NCBI GenBank assembly: GCA_964553535.1 | Contig: CAZKLK010000102.1 | Location: 1-6,844 of the forward strand | Source: JALHSV01 sp964553535 | GTDB lineage: Bacteria; Nitrospirota; Thermodesulfovibrionia; Thermodesulfovibrionales; SM23-35 | Direction of reading: 5' to 3' | Length of the DNA: 6,844 nucleotides | Shown here: positions 1 through 6,447 of the stretch, piece after piece | Numbering within the stretch: the stretch's first letter is position 1 | Layout: each line of letters starts with the position of its first letter | Notes under the pieces: model-generated | The model's input: the letters and a program-made list of their open reading frames with translations, nothing else | Database searches by the model: none | What the model was told of the DNA's origin: nothing | Translations under genes and position numbers: made by a program

Positions 1-19
1 TTCCGGGTCAGGCCCGGAA
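1..19. repeat. Perfect 7-bp hairpin, edge of a dispersed palindromic repeat
   Basis: TTCCGGG (1-7) pairs perfectly with CCCGGAA (13-19) around a 5-nt loop and is followed by ATGAC. Hairpins of the form 'ATTCCGGG...CCCGGAATGAC' are a common type of dispersed intergenic repeat in many bacterial genomes (general knowledge). The left side is cut by the window edge, so the full length cannot be seen. It could also be the terminator of a gene to the left, but no T-run follows on the + strand. Confidence 0.5.
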
Positions 20-30
20 TGACAAACAAT

Positions 31-69
31 GAATACTCCCCGCCGCAGAGACTGCTGGGTATATAATTC
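31..69. repeat. Degenerate palindromic element upstream of dnaJ
   Basis: The outer ends GAAT (31-34) and ATTC (66-69) are inverted. The inner part has GCAG/CTGC around a short loop, with CCCC on the left and GGG on the right. The order TCCCCG, then CTGGG, then ATAATTCC, with about 12 bases between the first two blocks, resembles the element at 2207-2262. It is therefore probably a distant member of the same palindromic repeat family; this relation is an inference by eye. Confidence 0.35.
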
Positions 70-130
70 CAATAAAAATAAAAGAATGAACAATTCCTAT
101 CCACAAGGTTCCCAGAAGAGTCCCGATTTA

Positions 131-158
131 TTTATACATGGCGGCAATGCGGTATAAT
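131..158 (+). promoter_or_regulatory. Sigma70-type promoter of dnaJ
   Basis: A perfect -10 hexamer TATAAT lies at 153-158. A -35-like TTTATA (131-136, four of six matches to TTGACA) sits 16 bp upstream of it. Transcription would start near 163-166, only about 10-13 nt before the dnaJ ATG at 176. No CIRCE element (the HrcA operator often found before heat-shock genes) and no sigma32-like promoter was seen in the visible upstream region. Confidence 0.6.
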
Positions 159-175
159 ATACACTCAAATCGCAC

Positions 176-1279
176 ATGAAAGACTACTACGAAACGCTTG
201 GCATTTCGCGCGACGCGTCTGAGGCCGATATCAAAAAAGCCTTCAGGCAGCTCGCCATGAAGTACCACCCCGACAGAAACCCCGACAATAAAGAAGCGGA
301 AGAAAATTTCAAGAAAATCAACGAGGCATACTCTTTCCTGAGCGACCCGGATAAAAAGGCGCATTATGACAGGTTCGGGACTGCTGAAGGCTTCGGGGCC
401 GGGCCGGGGCATGGTCCGTTCGGCGCGGGATTCGGGGATGTTTTTGATGATATTTTCGGGGATTTTTTCGGGACATTCACGGGCCGCCGCAGACCGAGGC
501 CTGCAAAAGGGAATGACCTGAGATACGATCTCGATATAGCGCTCATGGAGGCCGCATTCGGGTCTGAAAAGGTGATCGAGATACCGAGGTGGGAGGTCTG
601 CAGCGGATGCAATGGTTCGGGCTCGGCCCCGGGCAAGACAGCGGCGGCATGTCCGAACTGTAAGGGCGCGGGACAAATCAGACTCCAGCAGGGTTTTTTC
701 AGCATATCCAGGACATGCGAAAGGTGCGACGGCGCGGGCAGGATTATAACGGATCCGTGCAGGGCGTGCAAAGGGCAAGGCAGGACCCGAACCTTTAAGA
801 GCGTTTCCGTGAAGATACCGGCGGGTGTGGATACCGGCTCAAGGCTTCGCATTTCCGGAGAAGGAGAGATGGGAGTCCATGGAGGCCCCCGCGGGGATTT
901 ATATATCTATATCAATGTGGAGGAGCACCAGTTCTTCAAGCGGGAGGGAAACAACCTTTTCTGCGACGTGCCCTTATCATTTCCACAGGCTGTGTTGGGC
1001 GCTGAAATCGAAGTGCCTACAATCGACGGGAATCACAAACTCAAAATTCCTTCGGGAACGCCGTCCGGGCGCATTTTCCATATTAAAGGGAAAGGCGTGC
1101 AAAAACTCGGAGGGAGCGGCAGGGGCGACCAGTTCGTGAGGATTTTTATTGACGTGCCCAAGAGCCTGACGCAGAGACAGAGAGAGCTTCTTGAGGAGTT
1201 TGCCCAGATCGCGGGTGATGAAGTCAACAAGTCGTTCAGGGAAAAAATAAAGAACCTGTTTGCCGGCGCGGAAAAGTGA
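176..1279 (+). CDS. dnaJ: Chaperone protein DnaJ (Hsp40, type I)
   Basis: Cytoplasmic co-chaperone that delivers unfolded proteins to DnaK and stimulates its ATPase. The 367 residues show the full type I layout. The J domain is at about 2-68 with the HPD motif at 31-33. A Gly/Phe-rich linker at about 68-103 contains the DIF motif (DVFDDIFGDFF). The zinc-finger region has all four CxxCxGxG repeats (starting at C142, C159, C181 and C195), followed by the C-terminal substrate-binding and dimerisation domains. Length is close to the usual 370-380. The start MKDYYETLGI matches the normal family N-terminus. No Shine-Dalgarno sequence is visible and the predicted 5' leader is very short. No dnaK or grpE lies in the window; rsmE follows 142 bp downstream on the same strand. 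Identification is very safe. Confidence 0.97.
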   Translation: MKDYYETLGISRDASEADIKKAFRQLAMKYHPDRNPDNKEAEENFKKINEAYSFLSDPDKKAHYDRFGTAEGFGAGPGHGPFGAGFGDVFDDIFGDFFGTFTGRRRPRPAKGNDLRYDLDIALMEAAFGSEKVIEIPRWEVCSGCNGSGSAPGKTAAACPNCKGAGQIRLQQGFFSISRTCERCDGAGRIITDPCRACKGQGRTRTFKSVSVKIPAGVDTGSRLRISGEGEMGVHGGPRGDLYIYINVEEHQFFKREGNNLFCDVPLSFPQAVLGAEIEVPTIDGNHKLKIPSGTPSGRIFHIKGKGVQKLGGSGRGDQFVRIFIDVPKSLTQRQRELLEEFAQIAGDEVNKSFREKIKNLFAGAEK

Positions 1280-1290
1280 GAGAGACAACG

Positions 1291-1330
1291 TCCGGAGGGC
1301 CCGGCCGGATTGTCCGGTTGGGACGGACAA
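1291..1330 (+). terminator. GC-rich hairpins after dnaJ, possible weak terminator
   Basis: TTGTCCG (1310-1316) pairs perfectly with CGGACAA (1324-1330) around a 7-nt loop. Just before it, TCCGG (1291-1295) can pair with CCGGA (1305-1309). No T-run follows on the + strand, so this is not a classic intrinsic terminator. It may be a stability hairpin or attenuate read-through from dnaJ into rsmE. Confidence 0.25.
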
Positions 1331-1421
1331 CGGCAAATACTGACTTTAAAGAAGGAATCTGATTAATGTTTTTTCACTCGAATACCCAAACCCCTGAATC
1401 CTTGATTCCAGTTTAATTGCC

Positions 1422-2213
1422 GTGGTAAGACTTTTCCTGCCGGCGGCCCGCCTGTCAGACCGGGAGTTGTCCATCACAGGCGAAAAAGCGCGCTATCTCA
1501 TGTCCGTCCTCAGATGCCGGAAGGGAGACGATTTAATCGTATTTGACGGGAAAGGCAACTGTTTTTTAGCTGTTATCAGAGAGGCGCGGAAGCGGGGGGT
1601 TATCGCGGAAGTGCTTGAAACCTTCTCCTGCAACCTTGAATCCAGCCTCGATTGCGTTCTCGTTCAGGGCATTCTCAAAGGCGAAAAGATGGACTTGGTT
1701 GTCCGGACAGCCACAGAACTCGGAACAAATGAGATTGTCCCCGTAATCACAAACAGGAGCCAGATGCGGGATACGAAGAGGGTTGCGAGATGGAGGAAGA
1801 TTTCCGAAGAGGCCGCAAGACAGTCGGGGCGGAGCATTGTCCCTGCTGTTCACGAGCCGGTTGAACTTGGGGAATACCTGACGTCTTTCGCTCCCGGTTC
1901 GAATCCCCGGGGGTTCATTTTTTATGAGGAAGGCGGAATTTCGCTTAAACAGGCGTATTGCAGGATGCACGATGCAGGATGCACGATGCAGGATGCACGA
2001 TCCGGAAGTCAGGAATCATGCAACATGCCTTTACAGTCGCATTCTCTTCACGTTCTCATCGGTCCTGAGGGCGGATTTACGCGGGACGAAGTGGAGCTGG
2101 CCGGAAAAAGCGGCTTTATAGTCGTATCGCTCGGCAAAAGAGTGCTGAGGGCTGATACGGCGGCTGTTTCCGCAGTTGCTCTTGTTCAGTATATTTTCGG
2201 CGATATGGGCTGA
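1422..2213 (+). CDS. rsmE: 16S rRNA (uracil(1498)-N(3))-methyltransferase RsmE
   Basis: Cytoplasmic SPOUT-family enzyme that uses S-adenosylmethionine to methylate N3 of U1498 (E. coli numbering) in 16S rRNA. The 263 residues show an N-terminal PUA-like domain (1-70, with ITGEKARYLMSVLR and FDGKG). The catalytic domain has KGEKMDLVVRTATELG (86-101), EEAARQSGR (129-137), and the knot with LIGPEGGFTRDEV (212-224) and SLGKRVLRADTAAVSA (236-251). The start is a GTG with no visible Shine-Dalgarno; it is preferred because MVRLFLP matches the family N-terminus and an in-frame stop lies at 1395-1397. An oddity is a stretch of about 28 residues (about 180-207) before the LHVLIGPEGG strand. It is encoded partly by three 14-bp tandem repeats and does not resemble family sequence. 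All key motifs remain intact, so the enzyme is probably functional. Confidence 0.95.
   Translation: MVRLFLPAARLSDRELSITGEKARYLMSVLRCRKGDDLIVFDGKGNCFLAVIREARKRGVIAEVLETFSCNLESSLDCVLVQGILKGEKMDLVVRTATELGTNEIVPVITNRSQMRDTKRVARWRKISEEAARQSGRSIVPAVHEPVELGEYLTSFAPGSNPRGFIFYEEGGISLKQAYCRMHDAGCTMQDARSGSQESCNMPLQSHSLHVLIGPEGGFTRDEVELAGKSGFIVVSLGKRVLRADTAAVSAVALVQYIFGDMG
1961..2002 (+). repeat. Three 14-bp tandem repeats inside rsmE
   Basis: The unit CAGGATGCACGATG occurs at 1961-1974 and 1975-1988, and once more with a changed last base at 1989-2002. Since 14 is not divisible by three, each copy is read in another frame (CRMHD, AGCTM, QDARS), and three copies together (42 bp) keep the reading frame. 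Downstream, ATCATGCAACATGCCT (2016-2031) is a partial inverted counterpart, so the whole insert may fold as an imperfect hairpin, similar in style to 4187-4259. Confidence 0.9.
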
Positions 2214-2262
2214 TGTTCATCATTCCCCGGTGACGCGCATCTGGGAATAATTCCCTCTCCAC
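2207..2262 (-). repeat. Palindromic repeat element, copy A, between rsmE and glnA
   Basis: The left arm ATCATTCCC (2219-2227) pairs, with one mismatch, with GGGAATAAT (2243-2251). GGGAAT-A-ATTCCC (2243-2255) is itself a perfect small palindrome. On the - strand, GTGGAGANGGAATTAT is shared with copy B at 6685-6748 (17 of 19 bases over the block that ends in CC). CGCATC and ATTCCCCG are also shared in the same order. The element overlaps the rsmE stop codon, and its hairpin could help end transcription from both sides. Confidence 0.6.
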
Positions 2263-2291
2263 AACACGCTGATGCGCTCCTTGGTAATTAA

Positions 2292-2321
2292 GGCGGGTTC
2301 CGGGACCGCCGCGTACCCGCC
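2292..2321 (-). terminator. Hairpin downstream of glnA, candidate terminator
   Basis: GGCGGGT (2292-2298) pairs perfectly with ACCCGCC (2315-2321) in the gap between the converging genes rsmE and glnA, 20 bp beyond the glnA stop. On the - strand the stem is followed by TTAATTACC rather than a clean T-run, so Rho-independent termination is only possible, not clear. The neighbouring copy A hairpin may act together with it. Confidence 0.35.
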
Positions 2322-2340
2322 CTATGGCGATCAACAGATT

Positions 2341-3753
2341 TCAAATATCGTAGTACAGGAAAAACTCGTGCGGATGCGGTCTGAGCCTCAGCGCGTCCAC
2401 CTCGCGCGATCTCTTGTACTCCAGCCACATTTGGATCACGTCCTCGGCGAATACGCCTCCCTTTTTCAGAAAATCGTGGTCTTTTTCAAGTGCGTTCAGA
2501 GCGTCTTTAAGCGAACCCGGGAGACTTGGTATGTTTGCAAGTTCTTCCGGTGCAAGATCATAAATGTCCTTATCAAGAGGTTCCCCCGGGTCGATCTTGT
2601 TTTCTATGCCATCAAGACCAGCCATGAGCATGGCTGCAAATGCGAGGTATGGATTACACGAAGGATCGGGGAACCGCACTTCTATCCTCTTTGCCTTCGG
2701 GCTCGGGGAATACATCGGTATGCGGATGGCTGCCGACCTGTTCCTGCTGGAATATGCGAGATTGATCGGGGCCTCATAGCCGGGCACAAGTCTCTTATAG
2801 GAGTTTGTTGTCGGGGCGACGATAGCGGCAAGTGCGGCAGCGTGCTTCAGAATACCGCCGATATAATAGAGGGCAAGATCAGAGAGTCCTGCATAGCCAT
2901 TGCCGACAAACAGGGGTTTCCCACCCTTCCAGAGGCTCTGGTGGGTATGCATTCCCGAACCGTTGTCTCCAAAGAGCGGTTTTGGCATCAATGTTACGGT
3001 TTTGCCGTGTCTCGCCGCAACATTTTTAATGATATATTTATACATCACCAGTTTGTCCGCCATATTCACGATCGGGGAAAATCTCATGTCTATCTCTGCC
3101 TGACCGCCGGTAGCAACCTCGTGATGCTGAGCCTCTACCGCTATGCCTGCCTTCTCGAGTTCAAGCACCATCTCGGTGCGGATGTCCTGCTGCTTGTCCA
3201 TGGGGGGGACGGGGAAATAGCCTTCCTTGTGCCTTGGCTTGTAAGCAAGGTTCGGTTTTTCCTCTCTCCCTGTATTCCAGATACCTTCAATGGAATCAAC
3301 GAAGTAATAACCGCTGTTTGCGGTCTGGTCGAAACGCACGTCATCAAAAATGAAAAACTCTGCTTCCGGCCCGAAATATGCGGTGTCTGCTACCCGTGTC
3401 GATTTCATGTATGCCTCTGCTTTCTGGGCGACATACCGCGGGTCTCTCGAGTACGGCTCTTTTGTTATCGGATCCACAACGTTGCAGATGAGGCTCAACG
3501 TGGGGTGTTGCGTAAACGGATCCATCACAGATGTTGACGGGTCAGGTATCACCAGCATATCACTCATGTGGATCGCCTGCCATCCTCTGATGGATGAGCC
3601 GTCGAACCCTAATCCATGTTCAAACATATCTTCCGAAAGTTCCTTGATTGGCACTGAAAAATGCTGCCACAACCCCGGAAAATCCATGAACTTCAGATCA
3701 ACCATCACCGCCTTGTTTTTCTTTGCAAATTCGATTGCCTCTTTCGGAATCAT
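2341..3753 (-). CDS. glnA: Glutamine synthetase, type I
   Basis: ATP-dependent ligation of ammonium to glutamate to make glutamine; a cytoplasmic dodecamer and the main ammonium-assimilating enzyme. The 470 residues match E. coli GlnA in length. Visible motifs are the Asp-51 loop FDGSS (50-54), metal-binding glutamates in GPEAEFF (128-134) and in HHEVATGGQAEID (210-222), NGSGMHTH (264-271) with the active-site His-269, KRLVPGYEAP (320-329), and RIEVRFPDPS (356-365). Tyr-398 in DIYDLAPEE is in the position adenylylated by GlnE, which indicates the beta subtype with covalent regulation. The ATG at 3753 was chosen because an AGGAGG-type ribosome binding site precedes it and MIPKEAIEFAKKN fits the family; an upstream in-frame ATG at 3816 would add 21 atypical residues. 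It is the last gene of the block, 76 bp after glnB. Confidence 0.97.
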   Translation of the reverse strand: MIPKEAIEFAKKNKAVMVDLKFMDFPGLWQHFSVPIKELSEDMFEHGLGFDGSSIRGWQAIHMSDMLVIPDPSTSVMDPFTQHPTLSLICNVVDPITKEPYSRDPRYVAQKAEAYMKSTRVADTAYFGPEAEFFIFDDVRFDQTANSGYYFVDSIEGIWNTGREEKPNLAYKPRHKEGYFPVPPMDKQQDIRTEMVLELEKAGIAVEAQHHEVATGGQAEIDMRFSPIVNMADKLVMYKYIIKNVAARHGKTVTLMPKPLFGDNGSGMHTHQSLWKGGKPLFVGNGYAGLSDLALYYIGGILKHAAALAAIVAPTTNSYKRLVPGYEAPINLAYSSRNRSAAIRIPMYSPSPKAKRIEVRFPDPSCNPYLAFAAMLMAGLDGIENKIDPGEPLDKDIYDLAPEELANIPSLPGSLKDALNALEKDHDFLKKGGVFAEDVIQMWLEYKRSREVDALRLRPHPHEFFLYYDI

Positions 3754-3760
3754 TCTGACT

Positions 3761-3767
3761 GCCTCCT
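3761..3767 (-). promoter_or_regulatory. Ribosome binding site that sets the glnA start
   Basis: The - strand reads AAAAGGAGGCAGTCAGAATG. The AGGAGGC core at 3767-3761 lies 7 nt before the ATG at 3753-3751. This favours that start over the further upstream in-frame ATG at 3816. Confidence 0.85.
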
Positions 3768-3829
3768 TTTCTTTTCTTAGCGCTTTTTTAAATAAACGAC
3801 TTCTGATCGCAGGCACAATATCGGGTCAT

Positions 3830-4168
3830 CTATATCGCCGCCTCTCCTCGCTCCCCCGTGCGAATTCGCACAATGTCTTCCAGGGAACAGATGAAGAGTT
3901 TACCATCCCCAATGTTGCCGGTCTTTGCTGTATTCAGGATTGTATCTATGACCTTTGCTATTATGGCATCGGGAACGACCACCTCGATTTTGATCTTGGG
4001 GATAAAACAAACTTCGTATTCGGCGCCTCTATAAACTTCGACATGGCCTTTCTGCCTGCCGAACCCTTTGACTTCGGTGATGGTCATCCCGTAAATGCCG
4101 AGCTTTGTGAGCGCATCCTTCACTTCATCGAGTTTGAAAGGCTTTATGATCGCCTCTATTTTTTTCAT
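3830..4168 (-). CDS. glnB: Nitrogen regulatory protein PII (GlnB/GlnK family)
   Basis: Small trimeric cytoplasmic signal protein that senses 2-oxoglutarate, ATP/ADP and, through uridylylation, glutamine, and then controls AmtB, GlnE or NtrB. The 112 residues match the family length exactly. MKKIEAIIKPFKLDEVKDAL opens the protein. The T-loop runs from about 37 to 55 (GFGRQKGHVEVYRGAEYEV) with the uridylylation residue Tyr-51 present. The B-loop TGNIGDGK (83-90) and the C-loop RIRTGE (101-106, Arg-101 and Arg-103) are conserved. A strong AAAGGAGG ribosome binding site precedes the ATG. It lies between amt and glnA. GlnK is usually the partner encoded next to amt, while GlnB often sits near glnA; here both contexts apply, so the GlnB/GlnK distinction cannot be made. 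Confidence 0.96.
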   Translation of the reverse strand: MKKIEAIIKPFKLDEVKDALTKLGIYGMTITEVKGFGRQKGHVEVYRGAEYEVCFIPKIKIEVVVPDAIIAKVIDTILNTAKTGNIGDGKLFICSLEDIVRIRTGERGEAAI

Positions 4169-4186
4169 CTTTCCTCCTTTTAAATG

Positions 4187-4259
4187 CAGTATGCAGTAGA
4201 TAGTAGTCAGAATATAGGGGAAAATAATCTAACCCCTACCTACTACCTGCCACCTACTG
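4187..4259. repeat. Imperfect hairpin made of CAGTAGG-like short repeats between amt and glnB
   Basis: The left arm 4187-4220 consists of degenerate CAGTA/GTAG units (CAGTATGCAGTAG, then ATAGTAGTCAG) and ends in TAGGGG. The right arm 4233-4259 is the inverted counterpart, beginning CCCCTA and ending CCACCTACTG. The innermost 6 bp (4215-4220 with 4233-4238) and outermost 5 bp (CAGTA with TACTG) pair perfectly; the middle pairs with bulges. The loop is 12 nt and AT-rich. In the operon direction no T-run follows, so it may stabilise or process the amt-glnB transcript. On the + strand it is followed by seven T (4260-4266), where it would look like a terminator of antisense transcripts. Confidence 0.75.
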
Positions 4260-4267
4260 TTTTTTTG

Positions 4268-5632
4268 TCACAGGCTATATGCTTTTTCACCGTGCTGGCT
4301 CTCATCAAGCCCGGTAATTTCATGCTCCTCATGCACCCTGATCCCGGTGATCACTTTCACGACCCCGAAAATAATCAGTGTGGCGACGGCACTATAAAAC
4401 AATGTCACCGCAACGGCGATGATTTGGGTCAGAAGCTGCTTGGGATTACCGTACAGGAGCCCTTTCCCGAGCTCGTTGACTGAAGGATCCGCGAATATCC
4501 CGGTCAGAACGGCCCCCAGTATTCCACCGACTCCGTGAATCCCGAATGCATCCAGTGAGTCGTCATACCCGAGTTTTGGCTTGATCGCAGCAACGGCAAA
4601 GTACGGAACAATACCCGCAAGAAGCCCGATGATGAGCGCACCTTTAATATTCACAAAACCTGCGGCAGGAGTGATTGCCACAAGCCCTGCCACTGCTCCT
4701 GACGCAAGTCCAAGAACAGTCGGTTTTTTCGTATGTACCCATTCGACAAACATCCATGAGATTGCCGCCATCGCAGTAGCAGTATTGGTATTGATAAACG
4801 CCGCCCCTGCGAGTCCGTTTGCTGCAACGGCAGACCCTGCATTGAATCCGAACCACCCAAACCAGAGGAGCCCGGCGCCGGTCACCACAAGGGTCAGATT
4901 GCTTGGCTTCAGCGATGCCTCCTTTCTCCTCCCGAGCGCCAATGCACCGATGAGCGCTGCAGCACCTGCGTTAATATGCACGACGGTTCCACCGGCAAAA
5001 TCAAGCGCGCCGAGCTGTGCGAGGAAGCCGCCACCCCATACCCAGTGGGCAACCGGCACATAGACAAGAGTCATCCAGAGCATTGAAAAAAGCACCCATG
5101 CAGAAAACTTCATTCTTTCAATGAATGCCCCGCTTGCAAGGGCGACCGTAATGGCTGCAAAGGTCATCTGGAATACTACGAATATGTATTCAGGGATTGT
5201 ACCCGAAAGACTGTTGACCCCCACTCCTGAAAGCAACAGTTTTTCGGTGCTGCCGATGATGCCCTTTATGTCCGAATCAAAGACGAGCGTGTAACCGTAG
5301 AATACCCAGAGGATGCTCGCGATACAGTAAGTGACAAAAGACATCGCCATCGTGTTAAGGGTATCTTTCCTCTTTGCAAGCCCACCATAAAACAGGGCTA
5401 ACCCTGGCAGTGTCATGAGCATGACAAGAGCGGTTGCCATAATCATCCATGCCGTATCACCAGTATCGATCTTTGGCGGTTCCGGTGCCGGAGCTGCTTC
5501 TGTGGCAGGCTGGGCAGGCGATGCCTGCTCAGCCGCCGGAGGGGTAGGAGGGTTTGTTACCGCCTCTTCTGCAAATGCCATAGCACTCAAGAACATTAAC
5601 AATAAAAGGGAAACTGACATAAATCGTTTCAT
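4268..5632 (-). CDS. amt: Ammonium transporter, Amt/Mep/Rh family
   Basis: Inner-membrane trimeric channel for ammonium uptake. The 454 residues start with a signal peptide (MKRFMSVSLLLLMFLSAMAFA, cut likely after residue 21). An unusual Pro/Ala/Glu-rich stretch (about 22-55) follows, then about eleven hydrophobic membrane segments. Pore residues are recognisable by alignment with E. coli AmtB: the twin histidines are His-219 (in GGTVVHINAGAAAL) and His-366 (in FGIHGVGG), the outer gate includes Phe-158, Trp-199 lies in HWVWGGG, and GWFGFNAGSA (259-268) carries Phe-263 and Ser-267. The C-terminal tail RVHEEHEITGLDESQHGEKAYSL matches the conserved segment that contacts PII. The ribosome binding site TGGAGG overlaps the 12-bp gap after the preceding gene's stop, suggesting translational coupling. 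PII is encoded next, as is usual. Confidence 0.96.
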   Translation of the reverse strand: MKRFMSVSLLLLMFLSAMAFAEEAVTNPPTPPAAEQASPAQPATEAAPAPEPPKIDTGDTAWMIMATALVMLMTLPGLALFYGGLAKRKDTLNTMAMSFVTYCIASILWVFYGYTLVFDSDIKGIIGSTEKLLLSGVGVNSLSGTIPEYIFVVFQMTFAAITVALASGAFIERMKFSAWVLFSMLWMTLVYVPVAHWVWGGGFLAQLGALDFAGGTVVHINAGAAALIGALALGRRKEASLKPSNLTLVVTGAGLLWFGWFGFNAGSAVAANGLAGAAFINTNTATAMAAISWMFVEWVHTKKPTVLGLASGAVAGLVAITPAAGFVNIKGALIIGLLAGIVPYFAVAAIKPKLGYDDSLDAFGIHGVGGILGAVLTGIFADPSVNELGKGLLYGNPKQLLTQIIAVAVTLFYSAVATLIIFGVVKVITGIRVHEEHEITGLDESQHGEKAYSL

Positions 5633-5644
5633 GAAAAACCTCCA

Positions 5645-6409
5645 TTAAAAGTTCAGGGTTATATTAATACCGCCGTAGAAGATATCTTTATCACCATCAT
5701 CGCTGACAGCCTCGAGAGCTTCTTCAGCATCATCACTCAGAGGGAATGAGTAAGCGATCTTCGGTGTCACTGTGATAGCCTTCCAAACGGGAATATTCAA
5801 GGACGCTGATAATTCGGCATTGTAGAAATTGCTGAAATCATCGCCGTCCTCATCAGGACCTATAACTTTGTTATTGATGTTATAGCTCGCATATGCGCCC
5901 ATGTTCAGATTCATGCCTTTCGCCACCTCAATAGAATGTCCGATCGATGCCTGAACAAATGCACCATTTCCTTCATCGAAGTCGTAGTACACTGCCAGTG
6001 TCGGGCTTAAGAGAATGTCATAGCTTGCAGAGAGATAAATCTCCTGCGTATCATTGGCGCCATTCAAAGCGTAATAAATGTAGCCGGCACCAAATGTCCA
6101 CTTGTCAAGTGACCGGGTATAGCTCAATGTTAGGTCAGTTTCGCTCACTTCTCCGTGACCGTCTCCCTCGTCGATCTTCGAATCTGAATCATAATTGGCC
6201 CACAGGTTTGCGCCGAATACCCCATATGAAATCGCCACAGACGGCTGGATAGCCCAGCTGTTGCTTAGCTTCTGGCCTCTCCATACGTAATTGCTCATTA
6301 CATCAATCGACGCACTGCCTGATGTTTTTATTTCTCCGGCGACTGCGTTCCCGAATGCGCATAAAATTGTTAGAACAACTGTGATGCCGAATACTCTCAA
6401 ATTCTTCAT
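5645..6409 (-). CDS. Putative outer-membrane beta-barrel protein, Gcw_chp/TorF-like family
   Basis: The 254 residues begin with a signal peptide (hydrophobic 7-20, cleavage likely after AVA at 22-24). The mature part is a run of alternating polar/hydrophobic amphipathic strands, many with aromatic girdle residues (for example YGVFGANLWANYD, WTFGAGYIYYAL, TLAVYYDFD, ITVTPKIAYSF). It ends in GGINITLNF with the C-terminal Phe expected for the barrel-assembly machinery. SNYVWRGQKLSN (39-50) resembles the 'S-D/N-Y-V-F/W-R-G' N-terminal motif of the Gcw_chp/TorF putative porins. Several acidic loops (78-90, 185-192, 226-242) are rich in Asp, Glu and Gly. It is the first gene of the block, 12 bp before amt, so it may pass ammonium or another small nitrogen solute through the outer membrane; that is inferred from position only. 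A GGGGAGGT ribosome binding site precedes the ATG. Confidence 0.8.
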   Translation of the reverse strand: MKNLRVFGITVVLTILCAFGNAVAGEIKTSGSASIDVMSNYVWRGQKLSNSWAIQPSVAISYGVFGANLWANYDSDSKIDEGDGHGEVSETDLTLSYTRSLDKWTFGAGYIYYALNGANDTQEIYLSASYDILLSPTLAVYYDFDEGNGAFVQASIGHSIEVAKGMNLNMGAYASYNINNKVIGPDEDGDDFSNFYNAELSASLNIPVWKAITVTPKIAYSFPLSDDAEEALEAVSDDGDKDIFYGGINITLNF

Positions 6410-6447
6410 TTTTCTATGACCTCCCCACTAAAATATGCCTCTGTAAA

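Noticed and set aside
97..105. DnaA box-like CTATCCACA
   Set aside because: A single 8-of-9 match with no cluster of boxes or replication genes; expected by chance.
128..778. - strand open frame of 216 codons opposite dnaJ
   Set aside because: Entirely antisense to dnaJ, with low-complexity Arg/Pro-rich composition typical of a shadow frame.
1961..2002. CRISPR-like array
   Set aside because: The units are directly adjacent 14-mers with no spacers, inside a coding gene.
1422..2213. rsmE as a pseudogene because of the repeat insert
   Set aside because: The frame stays open, all catalytic knot motifs follow the insert, and the C-terminus GDMG is normal for the family.
2272..3537. Long + strand open frame (421 codons) opposite glnA
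   Set aside because: It lies antisense to the certain glnA gene, is Cys/His/Arg-rich without family resemblance, and has no ribosome binding site.
3350..4183. + strand open frame of 277 codons across glnA and glnB
   Set aside because: Antisense to two certain genes and their gap; Ser/Phe-rich without recognisable domain.
4187..4266. Intrinsic terminator on the + strand
   Set aside because: Although a T7 run follows the hairpin, no + strand gene ends nearby; at most it would stop antisense transcripts.
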